From: UBA2253 sp964646985
GTDB lineage: Bacteria > Bacillota_I > Bacilli_A > ML615J-28 > CAG-698
DNA: 8,243 nucleotides
Direction: 5' to 3'
Assembly: GCA_964646985.1 (NCBI GenBank)
Contig: CAZYFI010000061.1
Location: 1-8,243, forward strand
In this document: positions 1 to 7,505 of the stretch, in pieces
Numbering within the stretch: the first letter of the stretch is position 1
Layout: every line of letters begins with the position of its first letter
The notes under the pieces: generated by a model
Database searches by the model: none
What the model saw: the letters and a program-made list of their open reading frames with translations, nothing else
What the model was told of the DNA's origin: nothing
Translations under genes and position numbers: made by a program

Positions 1-1512
1 TCGCAAATAATACCAGCAGCTTCCTGCCCACTGTGGCATAGTGTTGGTTTCTCTGTGACCTTTCACCCCGTCGGCTCTTTCCACAACCAACCAATCTTTT
101 GCATTAGCTAGTGGTGATTCCCCTGTTTGACTTGGTGTTATTTTTTCTAGTTTAGGTAAAGCCAAAGGTAATTGTTCTAATTCAAGAACCTCTATTTTAC
201 CATCTTCATAAATAATAATTGGAAAAGGCTCTCCCCAATAACGTTGTCTACTAAATACCCAATCACGAAGTTTATAATTCACGCTTGGTTTCCCTAGATT
301 ATGCTTTTCAAGATATTGATTCATCACATCAATCGCTTCTTGTTTGCCTAAACCATTGATAAAATCAGAATGAATATGAGAAGCATCCCCAGTAAACGCA
401 GATTCACTAATATCTCCATCCAATACTTTTACTATATCAAGATTGAATTTCTTGGCAAATTCATAGTCACGTTCATCATGTGCTGGAACAGCCATGATGG
501 CTCCAGTGCCATAACTGCTTAAAACATAATCAGCAATCCAAATCGGCATCAATTTGTGATTGACAGGATTGATTGCATAAGAACCAGTAAATACTCCAGT
601 TTTCTCTTTGTTTAAGTCGGTTCGATCTAAATCACTACGTGATTTCGCATATTCACGATATTCTTTTACTTGTTTTTCAAATTCTTTGGTGGTAATTTTA
701 TTGACCAATTCGTGTTCTGGAGCAAGCACACAATAAGTAGCTCCAAACAAGGTATCTGGTCTTGTCGTAAAAACAACAAATTCATCCTTGCTTTCATTTA
801 CTTTAAATACCACTTCAGCCCCAACGCTTTTTCCAATCCAATTTCTTTGCATTTCTTTGATTGAATCTGGCCAATCGAGGTTATCAAGACCATTGAGTAA
901 TTTTTCGGCATATTCTGTAATTTTCAATACCCATTGACGCATTGGTTTTTTTACAACATCGTAGCATCCACGTTCACTGACCATTTTTCCATCGACATTT
1001 ATCACTTCTTCGTTCGCAAGGACAGTCCCAAGTTCGCTGCACCAATTTACATCAATGTTACGAATTTCAGCAAGCCCTTTTTTATAAAGAATGGTAAAAA
1101 TCCATTGTGTCCATTTGAAGTAATTCGGATCGCATGTTGCAAGTTCTCTATCCCAGTCATATGATAAACCCAAAATACCCAACTGATGCTTGAATGTTTT
1201 AATGTTTTGCATTGTGAATTCAAGGGGATCTTTTCCTGTTGCAATTGCATATTGCTCGGAAGGAAGTCCAAAAGCATCCCATCCCATTGGATGCATAACA
1301 TTAAAACCTTGCATTTTTTTCATACGAGCAACAATATCTGTTGCTGTATAACCTTCTGGATGCCCGACATGCAAACCTGCACCACTTGGATATGGGAACA
1401 TATCCAATACATAATATTTAGGTTTATTAGTATCTTGCCCTGTTTTAAAGGTTTTATGGCTTTCCCAATATTTTTGCCATTTATTTTCAATTTCTAGATG
1501 ATTGTATGCCAT
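1..1512 (-). CDS. leuS: Leucyl-tRNA synthetase, N-terminal 504 codons (runs off left edge)
   Basis: Class I aminoacyl-tRNA synthetase that charges tRNA-Leu with leucine in the cytoplasm. The frame reads without a stop from ATG at 1512 to the window edge, giving 504 residues of an enzyme usually a little over 800 long; the KMSKS loop and tRNA-binding C-terminus lie outside. Visible landmarks are the HIGH-type motif HVGH at residues 48-51 (in GAGLHVGHPEGYTATD), the CP1 editing domain with the threonine-rich TTRPDTLFG at 249-257 and GTGAIMAVPAHDERD near 336-349, where Asp346 matches the conserved editing aspartate, and RETNTMPQWAGSCWYYLR at 487-504. All are typical of bacterial LeuRS with a complete editing domain. 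The start is supported by a GGAAGGA Shine-Dalgarno site about 7 nt upstream, placed in the last codons of the DUF1189 gene, which stops only 3 nt before this ATG. The two are therefore probably co-transcribed. Identification is very secure. Confidence 0.97.
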   Translation of the reverse strand, partial: MAYNHLEIENKWQKYWESHKTFKTGQDTNKPKYYVLDMFPYPSGAGLHVGHPEGYTATDIVARMKKMQGFNVMHPMGWDAFGLPSEQYAIATGKDPLEFTMQNIKTFKHQLGILGLSYDWDRELATCDPNYFKWTQWIFTILYKKGLAEIRNIDVNWCSELGTVLANEEVINVDGKMVSERGCYDVVKKPMRQWVLKITEYAEKLLNGLDNLDWPDSIKEMQRNWIGKSVGAEVVFKVNESKDEFVVFTTRPDTLFGATYCVLAPEHELVNKITTKEFEKQVKEYREYAKSRSDLDRTDLNKEKTGVFTGSYAINPVNHKLMPIWIADYVLSSYGTGAIMAVPAHDERDYEFAKKFNLDIVKVLDGDISESAFTGDASHIHSDFINGLGKQEAIDVMNQYLEKHNLGKPSVNYKLRDWVFSRQRYWGEPFPIIIYEDGKIEVLELEQLPLALPKLEKITPSQTGESPLANAKDWLVVERADGVKGHRETNTMPQWAGSCWYYLR

Positions 1513-1515
1513 ATT

Positions 1516-2325
1516 TTAGTCCTTCCTTTGTAAAATAACTTGCGTCAAACGATTTGCATAAAAAACAGTGATAATTGCTCCTAAAAAAGATAAATAACCA
1601 AGAGAGAATAATTCTTCTAATACTTTTGTAACAACATAAGGGGCCATGACATAAGTCATAACTTGCCAAACTTTTGCAAATTTCATATATCCTGATAACG
1701 ACATCATCTGGAAGATAGCAACGATTAACCCAAATAAAGCTAAAACAAAAGCTTCTCCTAAAATAATCGTAATCACTTGAGCTGTGATGGTAAAGCGAGA
1801 ATATTCTTCTATTTGTTCTTCTACAATAGGAAATATGGTGCGCCAAAAAGTTTGATCATCAATTTCAGCACCAGCAAAATCGATATTTGTTAAACTATTA
1901 TAATCAGAATAAGAGAACAGTTTAAAACTAAGTAATGATTGTTGAAAATATACCACTTCTTTTGTTAAAACGATTTTGGAATAGATACCAAATTCATTTA
2001 ATTCTAAATCTAATTGTTCTTGATCTGTAAATACAACCAACAAAGAAGGAAATATCTCGACAGCATGTGTGATATTGGATCCACTTTTTGGAACCAATAT
2101 CCCATTTACGATAGAAAAGGGAATTTCTTCTTCTACAAATGATTGTCTTATAATGGTGCGATCTTCATAATTTAATCCTTGGTTTTTCCCAACAGTAATT
2201 AAGCTTGGGATAACAGAGATGATAACCAACAAAAGGAAAAATATCGCTGTAATGATTTTTTTATCGCTTTGATATTTTACAATTTGTGCAGGACTAAATA
2301 ATCCATCTTTAAATCTTTGATACAT
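1516..2325 (-). CDS. DUF1189-like multi-pass membrane protein of unknown function
   Basis: A 269-residue integral membrane protein. The N-terminus (MYQRFKDGLFSPAQIVKYQ) resembles the short amphipathic lead-in of the DUF1189 family found in Firmicutes; I assign the family from memory of its pattern, not a search. One hydrophobic segment lies at about 24-45, followed by a roughly 130-residue region that should lie outside the membrane, probably extracytoplasmic. Then come hydrophobic segments at about 180-206, 217-238 and 243-257, and a basic tail QRKD. An in-frame ATG at 2346 would add seven residues, but the AAGGAG Shine-Dalgarno site sits 6 nt before the ATG at 2325. The promoter just upstream would start transcription near 2342, after the earlier ATG, so 2325 is preferred. 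The gene is first in a likely two-gene unit with leuS. No function is known to me, and no catalytic motif is visible. Confidence is high that it is a real membrane protein, moderate for the family name. Confidence 0.8.
   Translation of the reverse strand: MYQRFKDGLFSPAQIVKYQSDKKIITAIFFLLLVIISVIPSLITVGKNQGLNYEDRTIIRQSFVEEEIPFSIVNGILVPKSGSNITHAVEIFPSLLVVFTDQEQLDLELNEFGIYSKIVLTKEVVYFQQSLLSFKLFSYSDYNSLTNIDFAGAEIDDQTFWRTIFPIVEEQIEEYSRFTITAQVITIILGEAFVLALFGLIVAIFQMMSLSGYMKFAKVWQVMTYVMAPYVVTKVLEELFSLGYLSFLGAIITVFYANRLTQVILQRKD
1519..1526 (-). promoter_or_regulatory. Ribosome binding site of leuS inside the upstream gene
   Basis: The minus strand reads GGAAGGAC just before the TAA of the membrane-protein gene and 6-7 nt before the leuS ATG. 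The Shine-Dalgarno site is thus coded by the last codons of the upstream gene, which suggests translational coupling. Confidence 0.75.
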
Positions 2326-2331
2326 CTTGTT

Positions 2332-2337
2332 CTCCTT
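2332..2337 (-). promoter_or_regulatory. Ribosome binding site that fixes the DUF1189 start
   Basis: The minus strand reads AAGGAG followed by AACAAG and ATG at 2325. This is a near-perfect Shine-Dalgarno site with 6-nt spacing. It lies inside the longer in-frame extension from the ATG at 2346, which argues against that start. Confidence 0.8.
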
Positions 2338-2348
2338 GATATTCATCT

Positions 2349-2377
2349 ATTATATCAAAATATCCAACATTTTTCAA
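2349..2377 (-). promoter_or_regulatory. Sigma-A-type promoter of the DUF1189-leuS unit
   Basis: On the minus strand a -35 box TTGAAA (2372-2377) is followed by a 17-nt spacer and a perfect -10 box TATAAT (2349-2354), preceded by the extended -10 TG (TGATATAAT). The expected transcription start is near 2342, leaving a leader of only about 17 nt that holds little more than the ribosome binding site. The match is strong, but it rests on sequence pattern alone. Confidence 0.8.
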
Positions 2378-2393
2378 TTTATAAAATGAAAAA
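2370..2393 (-). other. 24-nt AT-rich dyad overlapping the -35 box
   Basis: The arms TTTTTCA (2370-2376) and TGAAAAA (2387-2393) are exact inverted repeats. The centre is also self-complementary apart from one A/A mismatch (2377 with 2386), so 22 of 24 positions obey the symmetry. It covers the -35 hexamer of the DUF1189-leuS promoter and sits 15 nt past the ftcD stop. It could be an operator for a dimeric regulator, a weak terminator for ftcD, or a chance product of AT-rich DNA. Confidence 0.35.
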
Positions 2394-2407
2394 CAAAAAC
2401 ACTATCC

Positions 2408-3373
2408 CTAACTATGTACATAATACTCAATGACTTTCTTCACATGGAAATCACGAAGTTTAAAATGTTTGGTGGCAAGAGTTACAATTTCATCAAGTGA
2501 TAATTCCAAAACGCGATCTTCTTCAAAACCCAAATAGTACTTTAAAGATTGAACCAAACAATCTTTGGGAACCAGTCCTACTATTTCCGAGGAAACAACA
2601 GAAATCTGATAACGTTTGCCTTCCATGATCGTTGCTTCCAATGCTTGATATAAAGCAGTTTGTGTATAATCTGTCAAATTCATTGTTACTTGGCAAATGT
2701 TTCTTTCTTTTAGTCGAGCGGCTCCCGCTTGAATGAATCGATAACCACCAGAACTAAAACGAATACGCCTAGCTATTTTTAACACTTTTGCTTTGTCGTT
2801 ACTATTCATATCAATATTAAAAGCAACCAATGGTTTTCTACAACCCACAGCCAAAGCTCCGGCACTTTCATGTGGCCTCGAATCACCAAAATCAGGAGCC
2901 CACTTTGGGTCTAACATTTTTTGTCTCAAACCTTCAAATTCCCCTTGGCGAATATCAGGCAACAAAACACATTGTTCTCTAGAAGCTGATTTCGAATATA
3001 AGTATACGGGAATATTGGTTTTTTCATTTATTTCTTTCGCAAGTTCTTTGCTTAATGTAATACATTCTTGTTCACTTATGTTGGCAATGGGAATAATAGG
3101 GCATACATCAATTGCTCCCATCCTTGGATGCTCACCTTTGTGTTTTCTTAAATCGATGAGTTCTAACGCAATTTGTGCTGACAAAACCATCTGAGTTAAT
3201 ACAGTTTTTGCCTCACCAATAATAGTAACAACGCTGCGATGATAAGATGCATCCATTTCTAAATCCACTAAAGTAATAAGTGGACTGTTTTGAAACGGAG
3301 CAATAATTTTTTGCATTATGTTAGCATCTATTCCTTCAGAATAGTTTGGTACAATTTCAATGATTTGTTGCAT
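2408..3373 (-). CDS. ftcD: Glutamate formiminotransferase (single-function, no cyclodeaminase domain)
   Basis: Cytoplasmic folate enzyme that moves the formimino group of N-formimino-glutamate to tetrahydrofolate, giving glutamate and 5-formimino-tetrahydrofolate. The family can also act on 5-formyl-tetrahydrofolate with glutamate. The 321 residues cover the N-terminal and second formiminotransferase domains. The start VPNYSEG (8-14) and the active-site stretch HKGEHPRMGAIDVCPIIP (78-95) are characteristic, and His82 carries the same number as the catalytic histidine described for the porcine enzyme. The cyclodeaminase half of the animal bifunctional protein is absent, as in many bacteria. 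ATG at 3373 is preceded by AAGGTG about 7 nt upstream and an extended -10 promoter. It follows the glycine cleavage operon in the same direction but behind a terminator. No other histidine degradation gene (hutH, hutU, hutI) lies in the window, so the substrate in this organism is open. The family call is secure. Confidence 0.93.
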   Translation of the reverse strand: MQQIIEIVPNYSEGIDANIMQKIIAPFQNSPLITLVDLEMDASYHRSVVTIIGEAKTVLTQMVLSAQIALELIDLRKHKGEHPRMGAIDVCPIIPIANISEQECITLSKELAKEINEKTNIPVYLYSKSASREQCVLLPDIRQGEFEGLRQKMLDPKWAPDFGDSRPHESAGALAVGCRKPLVAFNIDMNSNDKAKVLKIARRIRFSSGGYRFIQAGAARLKERNICQVTMNLTDYTQTALYQALEATIMEGKRYQISVVSSEIVGLVPKDCLVQSLKYYLGFEEDRVLELSLDEIVTLATKHFKLRDFHVKKVIEYYVHS

Positions 3374-3394
3374 AATGATTCACCTTCTTATGGT

Positions 3395-3403
3395 ATTATA
3401 TCA
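3395..3403 (-). promoter_or_regulatory. ftcD: Extended -10 promoter of ftcD
   Basis: The minus strand reads TGATATAAT, a perfect -10 with extended TG, about 22 nt before the ftcD ATG; transcription would start near 3388. At 16-18 nt spacing only T-rich sequence is found and no good -35 box. That region is the U-tail of the preceding terminator, so promoter strength would rest on the extended -10. Confidence 0.6.
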
Positions 3404-3410
3404 TTTTTTA

Positions 3411-3442
3411 AGCAAAAATAAAAGGACCAAATTAATGGTCCT
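3411..3442 (-). terminator. Rho-independent terminator of the gcv-lpdA operon
   Basis: On the minus strand AGGACCA and TGGTCCT form a perfect 7-bp stem with a 6-nt loop (arms 3436-3442 and 3423-3429). It is followed by TTTTATTTTT. The lpdA stop codon TAA is the first part of the loop, so the last codons of lpdA (encoding Glu-Asp-His) build the stem. There is no T tract on the plus-strand side, so the terminator works in one direction only. Confidence 0.85.
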
Positions 3443-4760
3443 CACGAATGGTTTGTGAGAATATCTCACCTAATGTTGGATGTGGGTGAATAAAATTTTT
3501 CAGCTCATTCACTGTTGTTTGTTTGTTTAAAAGTGCAACTGCTTCAGAAATCAAATCGCTCGCATGGGGACCTAAAATATGGACTCCTTTGATTTGTTCA
3601 TTGATGGCAATGATTTTCATAAATCCATCGGTATTACCGATGGTATGTGCTTTCCCATTGGCACGAAAATAGGCTTTATAAGTTTGATAATGTTCTTTCG
3701 CCTCTTCTTCCGTGATTCCTACCGAAGCAATTTCTGGAAAAGTAAAGACACAACTTGGTAAAATGGAAAAATCAATGGCGTCTTTTTCCTGCAATAAATG
3801 TTTTAACACTTGAAAACCACTAAATGTTGCGCTGTGAGCCAACATCATTTTACCTGTTACATCGCCAATAGCATAGATATTGGGTATATTTGTTTGAAAA
3901 TGTTCATTTACCTTGATTCCATAACGATCAAAATCAATGCCAAGCTCTTCTAGTCCAATGTGATGGATATTGGGTTTTCTTCCAACGGCCACCAAGACAA
4001 TATCAGCATTTGCTGTTTGCTCTTGATCCTTTTCTTTATAAAATAATTGCAAGTTGCCTTGTTGTTCTATTTTAGTAACCATGGTTTTTAGATGAAACTT
4101 AATTTTGTCTTGTTTTAAATAACTAAGCAATCGTTTGGATATTTCACGGTCGTTTTGTGGCAAAATGGTTTCTAGAGCTTCAAACACTTCAACTTCACTA
4201 CCGAATTTGCTGAAAATTGATGCGAATTCAATTCCAATTACTCCTCCACCAACAATTGCCAATTTCTTAGGAATTGTTGTTAAATCAAGCAACTCTAAGG
4301 AACTAATGACATTGGGAAGATCAAATCCTGGTAGAGGTAATTTCGCACTTGAAGAACCAGTCGCAATGACTATATGCTTTCCTTCAACGATTTGATTATT
4401 TACTTTTACGCTAGTTGGGGATTGTAAAACACCACGACCTTTTATGACTTCAACTTTCGCTTTTTCAAGCATAAATTGGATACCAGAAACCAATGTTCTT
4501 ACAATTTCATTTTTTCTTTCTAATGTTTTCTCATAATCCCAATTGATTGGTCCAGTTATACCTACGTTAGAAGCTTCATGAAATTCTTTAAGCAAAGTTG
4601 CCGCGTGATAAAATGATTTGGTAGGAATGCAACCATAATTTAAACAAGTTCCACCCAGTTCATCTTCTTCTATAATAGTTACTTGCAACCCTTTTTTTGC
4701 TGCTTCTAGTGCTAGCTCATATCCACCTGGTCCCGCACCAATGATGATTAAATCTTTCAT
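3432..4760 (-). CDS. lpdA: Dihydrolipoyl dehydrogenase (glycine cleavage L protein)
   Basis: FAD- and NAD-dependent pyridine nucleotide disulfide oxidoreductase. It reoxidises the dihydrolipoyl arm of GcvH after each glycine cleavage turn and passes electrons to NAD+. The 442 residues show the FAD-binding GAGPGG (8-13), the redox-active disulfide in GGTCLNYGC (Cys39 and Cys44), the NAD-binding GGGVIG (171-176), the FAD-contacting YAIGD (296-300), and the C-terminal catalytic dyad in HPHPTLGE (His427 and Glu432). There is no extra N-terminal lipoyl domain. The start ATG overlaps the gcvPB stop as ATGA, with AAGGA 6 nt upstream, so translation is probably coupled. The last position in the gcv operon suggests a dedicated partner of GcvH. 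It might also serve a 2-oxoacid dehydrogenase if the genome has no second copy. The gene ends in the operon terminator. Confidence 0.95.
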   Translation of the reverse strand: MKDLIIIGAGPGGYELALEAAKKGLQVTIIEEDELGGTCLNYGCIPTKSFYHAATLLKEFHEASNVGITGPINWDYEKTLERKNEIVRTLVSGIQFMLEKAKVEVIKGRGVLQSPTSVKVNNQIVEGKHIVIATGSSSAKLPLPGFDLPNVISSLELLDLTTIPKKLAIVGGGVIGIEFASIFSKFGSEVEVFEALETILPQNDREISKRLLSYLKQDKIKFHLKTMVTKIEQQGNLQLFYKEKDQEQTANADIVLVAVGRKPNIHHIGLEELGIDFDRYGIKVNEHFQTNIPNIYAIGDVTGKMMLAHSATFSGFQVLKHLLQEKDAIDFSILPSCVFTFPEIASVGITEEEAKEHYQTYKAYFRANGKAHTIGNTDGFMKIIAINEQIKGVHILGPHASDLISEAVALLNKQTTVNELKNFIHPHPTLGEIFSQTIREDH

Positions 4761-6190
4761 ACAATGTCCTTAAATTTAATGATTGGTGTTCTTGCAGCCC
4801 TCACATCATCTAGTCTTCTCACAACAGTATTATGTGGTGCTGTCTTTAACAATTCAGGATCTTCCATTGCCTCATTGGCGATTTTAATCATCGTTGCAAT
4901 AAAATCATCAATGGTTTCTTTTGATTCTACTTCTGTAGGTTCAATCATAATGGTTTGGTGAAACAAAAGAGGAAAATAGATGGTTGGTGGATGATAACCA
5001 TAGTCAAGCAATCGTTTTGCAACGTCTAAAGTCGTCGCTTTTTCGCTAATTAATCCATCAAAAACAACTTCATGTTTGCAAACATTGGTAATTGGGAGTT
5101 TATAATAATCTTTTAATGACTCTTTGATATAGTTGGCATTTAACACCGACAAATATCCTACTTTACTGACATTTTCTTTTCCCAAAGTGCGTAAATAAGT
5201 GTAAGCACGAACAACCACTAAGAAATTGCCATAAAATCCACTGACAGAACCAATCGATTTTTGACAATTAAGCAAATGATATTGCTCATTTTCTTTTACT
5301 ACTCGTGGATTTGGTAACAAATGAACCAAAGACTTTGTTACACCAACAGGCCCACTTCCTGGGCCACCACCACCGTGTGGGGTAGAGAAAGTCTTGTGTA
5401 AGTTAATGTGCATGATATCAAATCCCATATCACCTGGACGAGCAATCCCTAGTAAAGCATTTAAATTTGCTCCATCATAGTAAAGTAAACTGCCATTTTC
5501 GTGAACCAATCGAGCAATCTCACAAATATCTTTTTCAAAGATACCAAGTGTATTCGGGTTGGTAAGCATAATTCCTGCTACTTCATCGTTTAAAACAGCT
5601 TTTAATTGTTCAATATCCACAGTTCCATCTGGTGTAGATGGTACCACTATGGTATCCATTCCACACACACTGGCGCTTGCAGGATTGGTTCCATGAGCGC
5701 TGTCAGGGACAATCACTTTAGTACGTTTGAAATCGCCTCTTTGAATATGATATTCCTTCATAATCATTAATCCTGTAGCTTCGCCATGAGCACCAGCAAA
5801 TGGATTAAAAGAAAATTCTTCTAACCCTGTTAATTCACCAAGCATTTTCGATGTATCAAAATAAATCTTCAATGCTCCTTGAACGGTCTTCTCTGGTTGC
5901 AATGGATGAATGGTTGTGAAAGCCGATTGATTGGCAATTTCATCATTTATTTTTGGATTGTATTTCATTGTGCAAGAACCAAGAGGGTAAAATCCTTGAT
6001 CAACCCCATAGTTCTTTTGTGATAGACGAGTATAATGACGAACAACATCAAGTTCCGTCACTTCAGGCATATCGAAAGGCAAAGTGCGCATCAATGACTT
6101 TGGTAATTCCAAAGTAGGAATATCACTTTCAGGTAAACTGTATCCCTTGCGATTCGGTTGAGATATTTCAAAAATCAATTTATCGTACAT
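4757..6190 (-). CDS. gcvPB: Glycine dehydrogenase (decarboxylating) subunit 2, catalytic P protein half
   Basis: Pyridoxal-phosphate-bearing half of the split P protein. With GcvPA it decarboxylates glycine and loads the aminomethyl group on the lipoyl arm of GcvH. The PLP lysine is Lys266 in INLHKTFSTPHGGGGPGSGP, the glycine-rich hallmark of the family. Other family stretches are YPLGSCTMKYNPK, PFAGAHGEATGL and PDSAHGTNPASA. The 477-residue length fits the subunit 2 family. A TTG at 6205 lies in frame and would add five residues, but the ATG at 6190 has GAGGG at a proper distance (GAGGGATATCAATATG) and gives a protein beginning MYDKLIFE, so I use it. With this start the gene overlaps the end of gcvPA by 11 nt, and its TGA stop overlaps the lpdA start. 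All catalytic landmarks that I can check are intact. Confidence 0.96.
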   Translation of the reverse strand: MYDKLIFEISQPNRKGYSLPESDIPTLELPKSLMRTLPFDMPEVTELDVVRHYTRLSQKNYGVDQGFYPLGSCTMKYNPKINDEIANQSAFTTIHPLQPEKTVQGALKIYFDTSKMLGELTGLEEFSFNPFAGAHGEATGLMIMKEYHIQRGDFKRTKVIVPDSAHGTNPASASVCGMDTIVVPSTPDGTVDIEQLKAVLNDEVAGIMLTNPNTLGIFEKDICEIARLVHENGSLLYYDGANLNALLGIARPGDMGFDIMHINLHKTFSTPHGGGGPGSGPVGVTKSLVHLLPNPRVVKENEQYHLLNCQKSIGSVSGFYGNFLVVVRAYTYLRTLGKENVSKVGYLSVLNANYIKESLKDYYKLPITNVCKHEVVFDGLISEKATTLDVAKRLLDYGYHPPTIYFPLLFHQTIMIEPTEVESKETIDDFIATMIKIANEAMEDPELLKTAPHNTVVRRLDDVRAARTPIIKFKDIV

Positions 6191-7505
6191 ATTGATATCC
6201 CTCAACTTCCTTCACAAAAGCATCGATTTGCGCTTTTGTTCGCATTTCTGTTGCACAAAAAAGCATGTGGTGATTGCCTAAATCAAGCCCTGATAAATAT
6301 CCCTTGCTAAGCAAATAATCATTTAAGGCTTGAGGATTTACTTTAGATTGTAAAACAAATTCTTTAAAGAAATATCCATTTGCTGCTTTTTCAAACATTT
6401 TTGTTGATAATAACTTTTCATATAAATAATGAGCATTCTGATAAGCACGAAGAGCAACTTCTTTTAACCCTTGTTTTCCAAGTAGACTCATATAAATGAC
6501 GGTATGCAACGCCATCAAACTTTGATTCGAACAAATATTAGAATTTGCTTTTTCACGGCGAATGTGTTGTTCACGTGCTTGCAAAGTTAGAACAAAACCA
6601 CGTTTGCCATCAACATCATTTGTCATTCCACAAATTCTTCCTGGCATCTTTCTTAGTAATTTTTCCGTGGTGGCCATAAAGCCAACATAAGGGCCTCCAA
6701 AACAAACTGGGATTCCCAATGTTTGTCCATCACCACAAGCAATATCTACTTGCATTTCTTTCGGTGTTTTTAAAATACTTAACGTACTTGGATCAACATT
6801 CATAATCAATAAGCTTTTATTTTCATGAATTTGGCTTGAGATATCCGAGAAATCTTCAATCATCCCAAAATAGTTGGGATTTTGTACAACAACGCCAGCA
6901 ATCGATTCATCTAATAATGATAGCAACTTTGCTTTTGAAGTTTGAAACTCTTCCATTGGTATCATAACAATTTCTACATTGCGAAAATAAGCATATGTTT
7001 TTAGCACTTCCAAAACACGAGGATTTAGCGCTTCACTAACCAATACTTTGTTACGTTTTGTTTGAGCAACAGCCATAAACATGGATTCTGCAGTTGCAGT
7101 TGCACCATCATACACACTGGCATTGCTAACATCAAGACCAGTTAATTCACAAATCATGCTTTGATATTCAAAAATATATTGTAAATTGCCTTGTGAAATC
7201 TCTGGTTGATAAGGTGTGTAAGAAGTTAAAAATTCTTGTCTTGATGTAAGAGCAGGAATGACACTTGGTGTATAAACATCATAAGAACCAGCACCCAAAA
7301 AAGAAATCAATTTTTTATTTTGATTTGCTATTTGTGCAATCTCTTCACGAATTTCTATTTCAGAACATTGCTTTGGAAGCTGAAACGATCCATGATAGAT
7401 GACATTTTTTGGAACATCAACAAACAAATCATCTAAACTAGAAACGCCTATTTTTTCTAGCATTTGTGCAATGTCTTGCTCAGAATGAGGAAAATATTTA
7501 TTCAT
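6180..7505 (-). CDS. gcvPA: Glycine dehydrogenase (decarboxylating) subunit 1, P protein N-terminal half
   Basis: Partner subunit of the two-part glycine decarboxylase. It has the same PLP-transferase fold as GcvPB but does not carry the cofactor lysine; known structures show the active site formed with the other subunit. The 441 residues contain the family signatures FLGAGSYDVYTP (69-80), YTPYQPEISQG (96-106), ELTGLDVSNASVYDGATA (120-137), GIPVCFGGPYVGF (264-276) and the later REQHIRREKANSNIC. Its ATG shares one base with the gcvH stop (TAATG). I see no real Shine-Dalgarno site upstream, so translation probably depends on ribosomes ending gcvH. The separate A and B subunits, instead of one chain of about 950 residues, are the usual form in Firmicutes and archaea. 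The frame is complete and ordinary. Confidence 0.96.
   Translation of the reverse strand: MNKYFPHSEQDIAQMLEKIGVSSLDDLFVDVPKNVIYHGSFQLPKQCSEIEIREEIAQIANQNKKLISFLGAGSYDVYTPSVIPALTSRQEFLTSYTPYQPEISQGNLQYIFEYQSMICELTGLDVSNASVYDGATATAESMFMAVAQTKRNKVLVSEALNPRVLEVLKTYAYFRNVEIVMIPMEEFQTSKAKLLSLLDESIAGVVVQNPNYFGMIEDFSDISSQIHENKSLLIMNVDPSTLSILKTPKEMQVDIACGDGQTLGIPVCFGGPYVGFMATTEKLLRKMPGRICGMTNDVDGKRGFVLTLQAREQHIRREKANSNICSNQSLMALHTVIYMSLLGKQGLKEVALRAYQNAHYLYEKLLSTKMFEKAANGYFFKEFVLQSKVNPQALNDYLLSKGYLSGLDLGNHHMLFCATEMRTKAQIDAFVKEVEGYQYVR

Noticed and set aside
1487..1846. Minus-strand open frame of 119 codons overlapping the DUF1189 and leuS genes.
   Set aside because: It is an alternative frame of the DUF1189 gene and the leuS start, with a cysteine- and serine-rich composition typical of out-of-frame reading.
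2326..2346. In-frame ATG at 2346 as the start of the DUF1189 gene, adding seven residues.
   Set aside because: It lies upstream of the expected transcription start near 2342 and contains the AAGGAG ribosome binding site of the ATG at 2325.
2793..3194. Plus-strand open frame of 133 codons inside ftcD, and similar plus-strand frames at 670-864, 934-1164, 1186-1497, 3579-3761, 4135-4395 and 4764-4961.
   Set aside because: All are antisense to genes with clear conserved motifs, have no ribosome binding site of note and give protein sequences of no recognisable family.
6191..6205. TTG at 6205 as the start of gcvPB.
   Set aside because: The ATG at 6190 has a well spaced GAGGG site, part of which would lie inside the extension, and gives the expected N-terminus.
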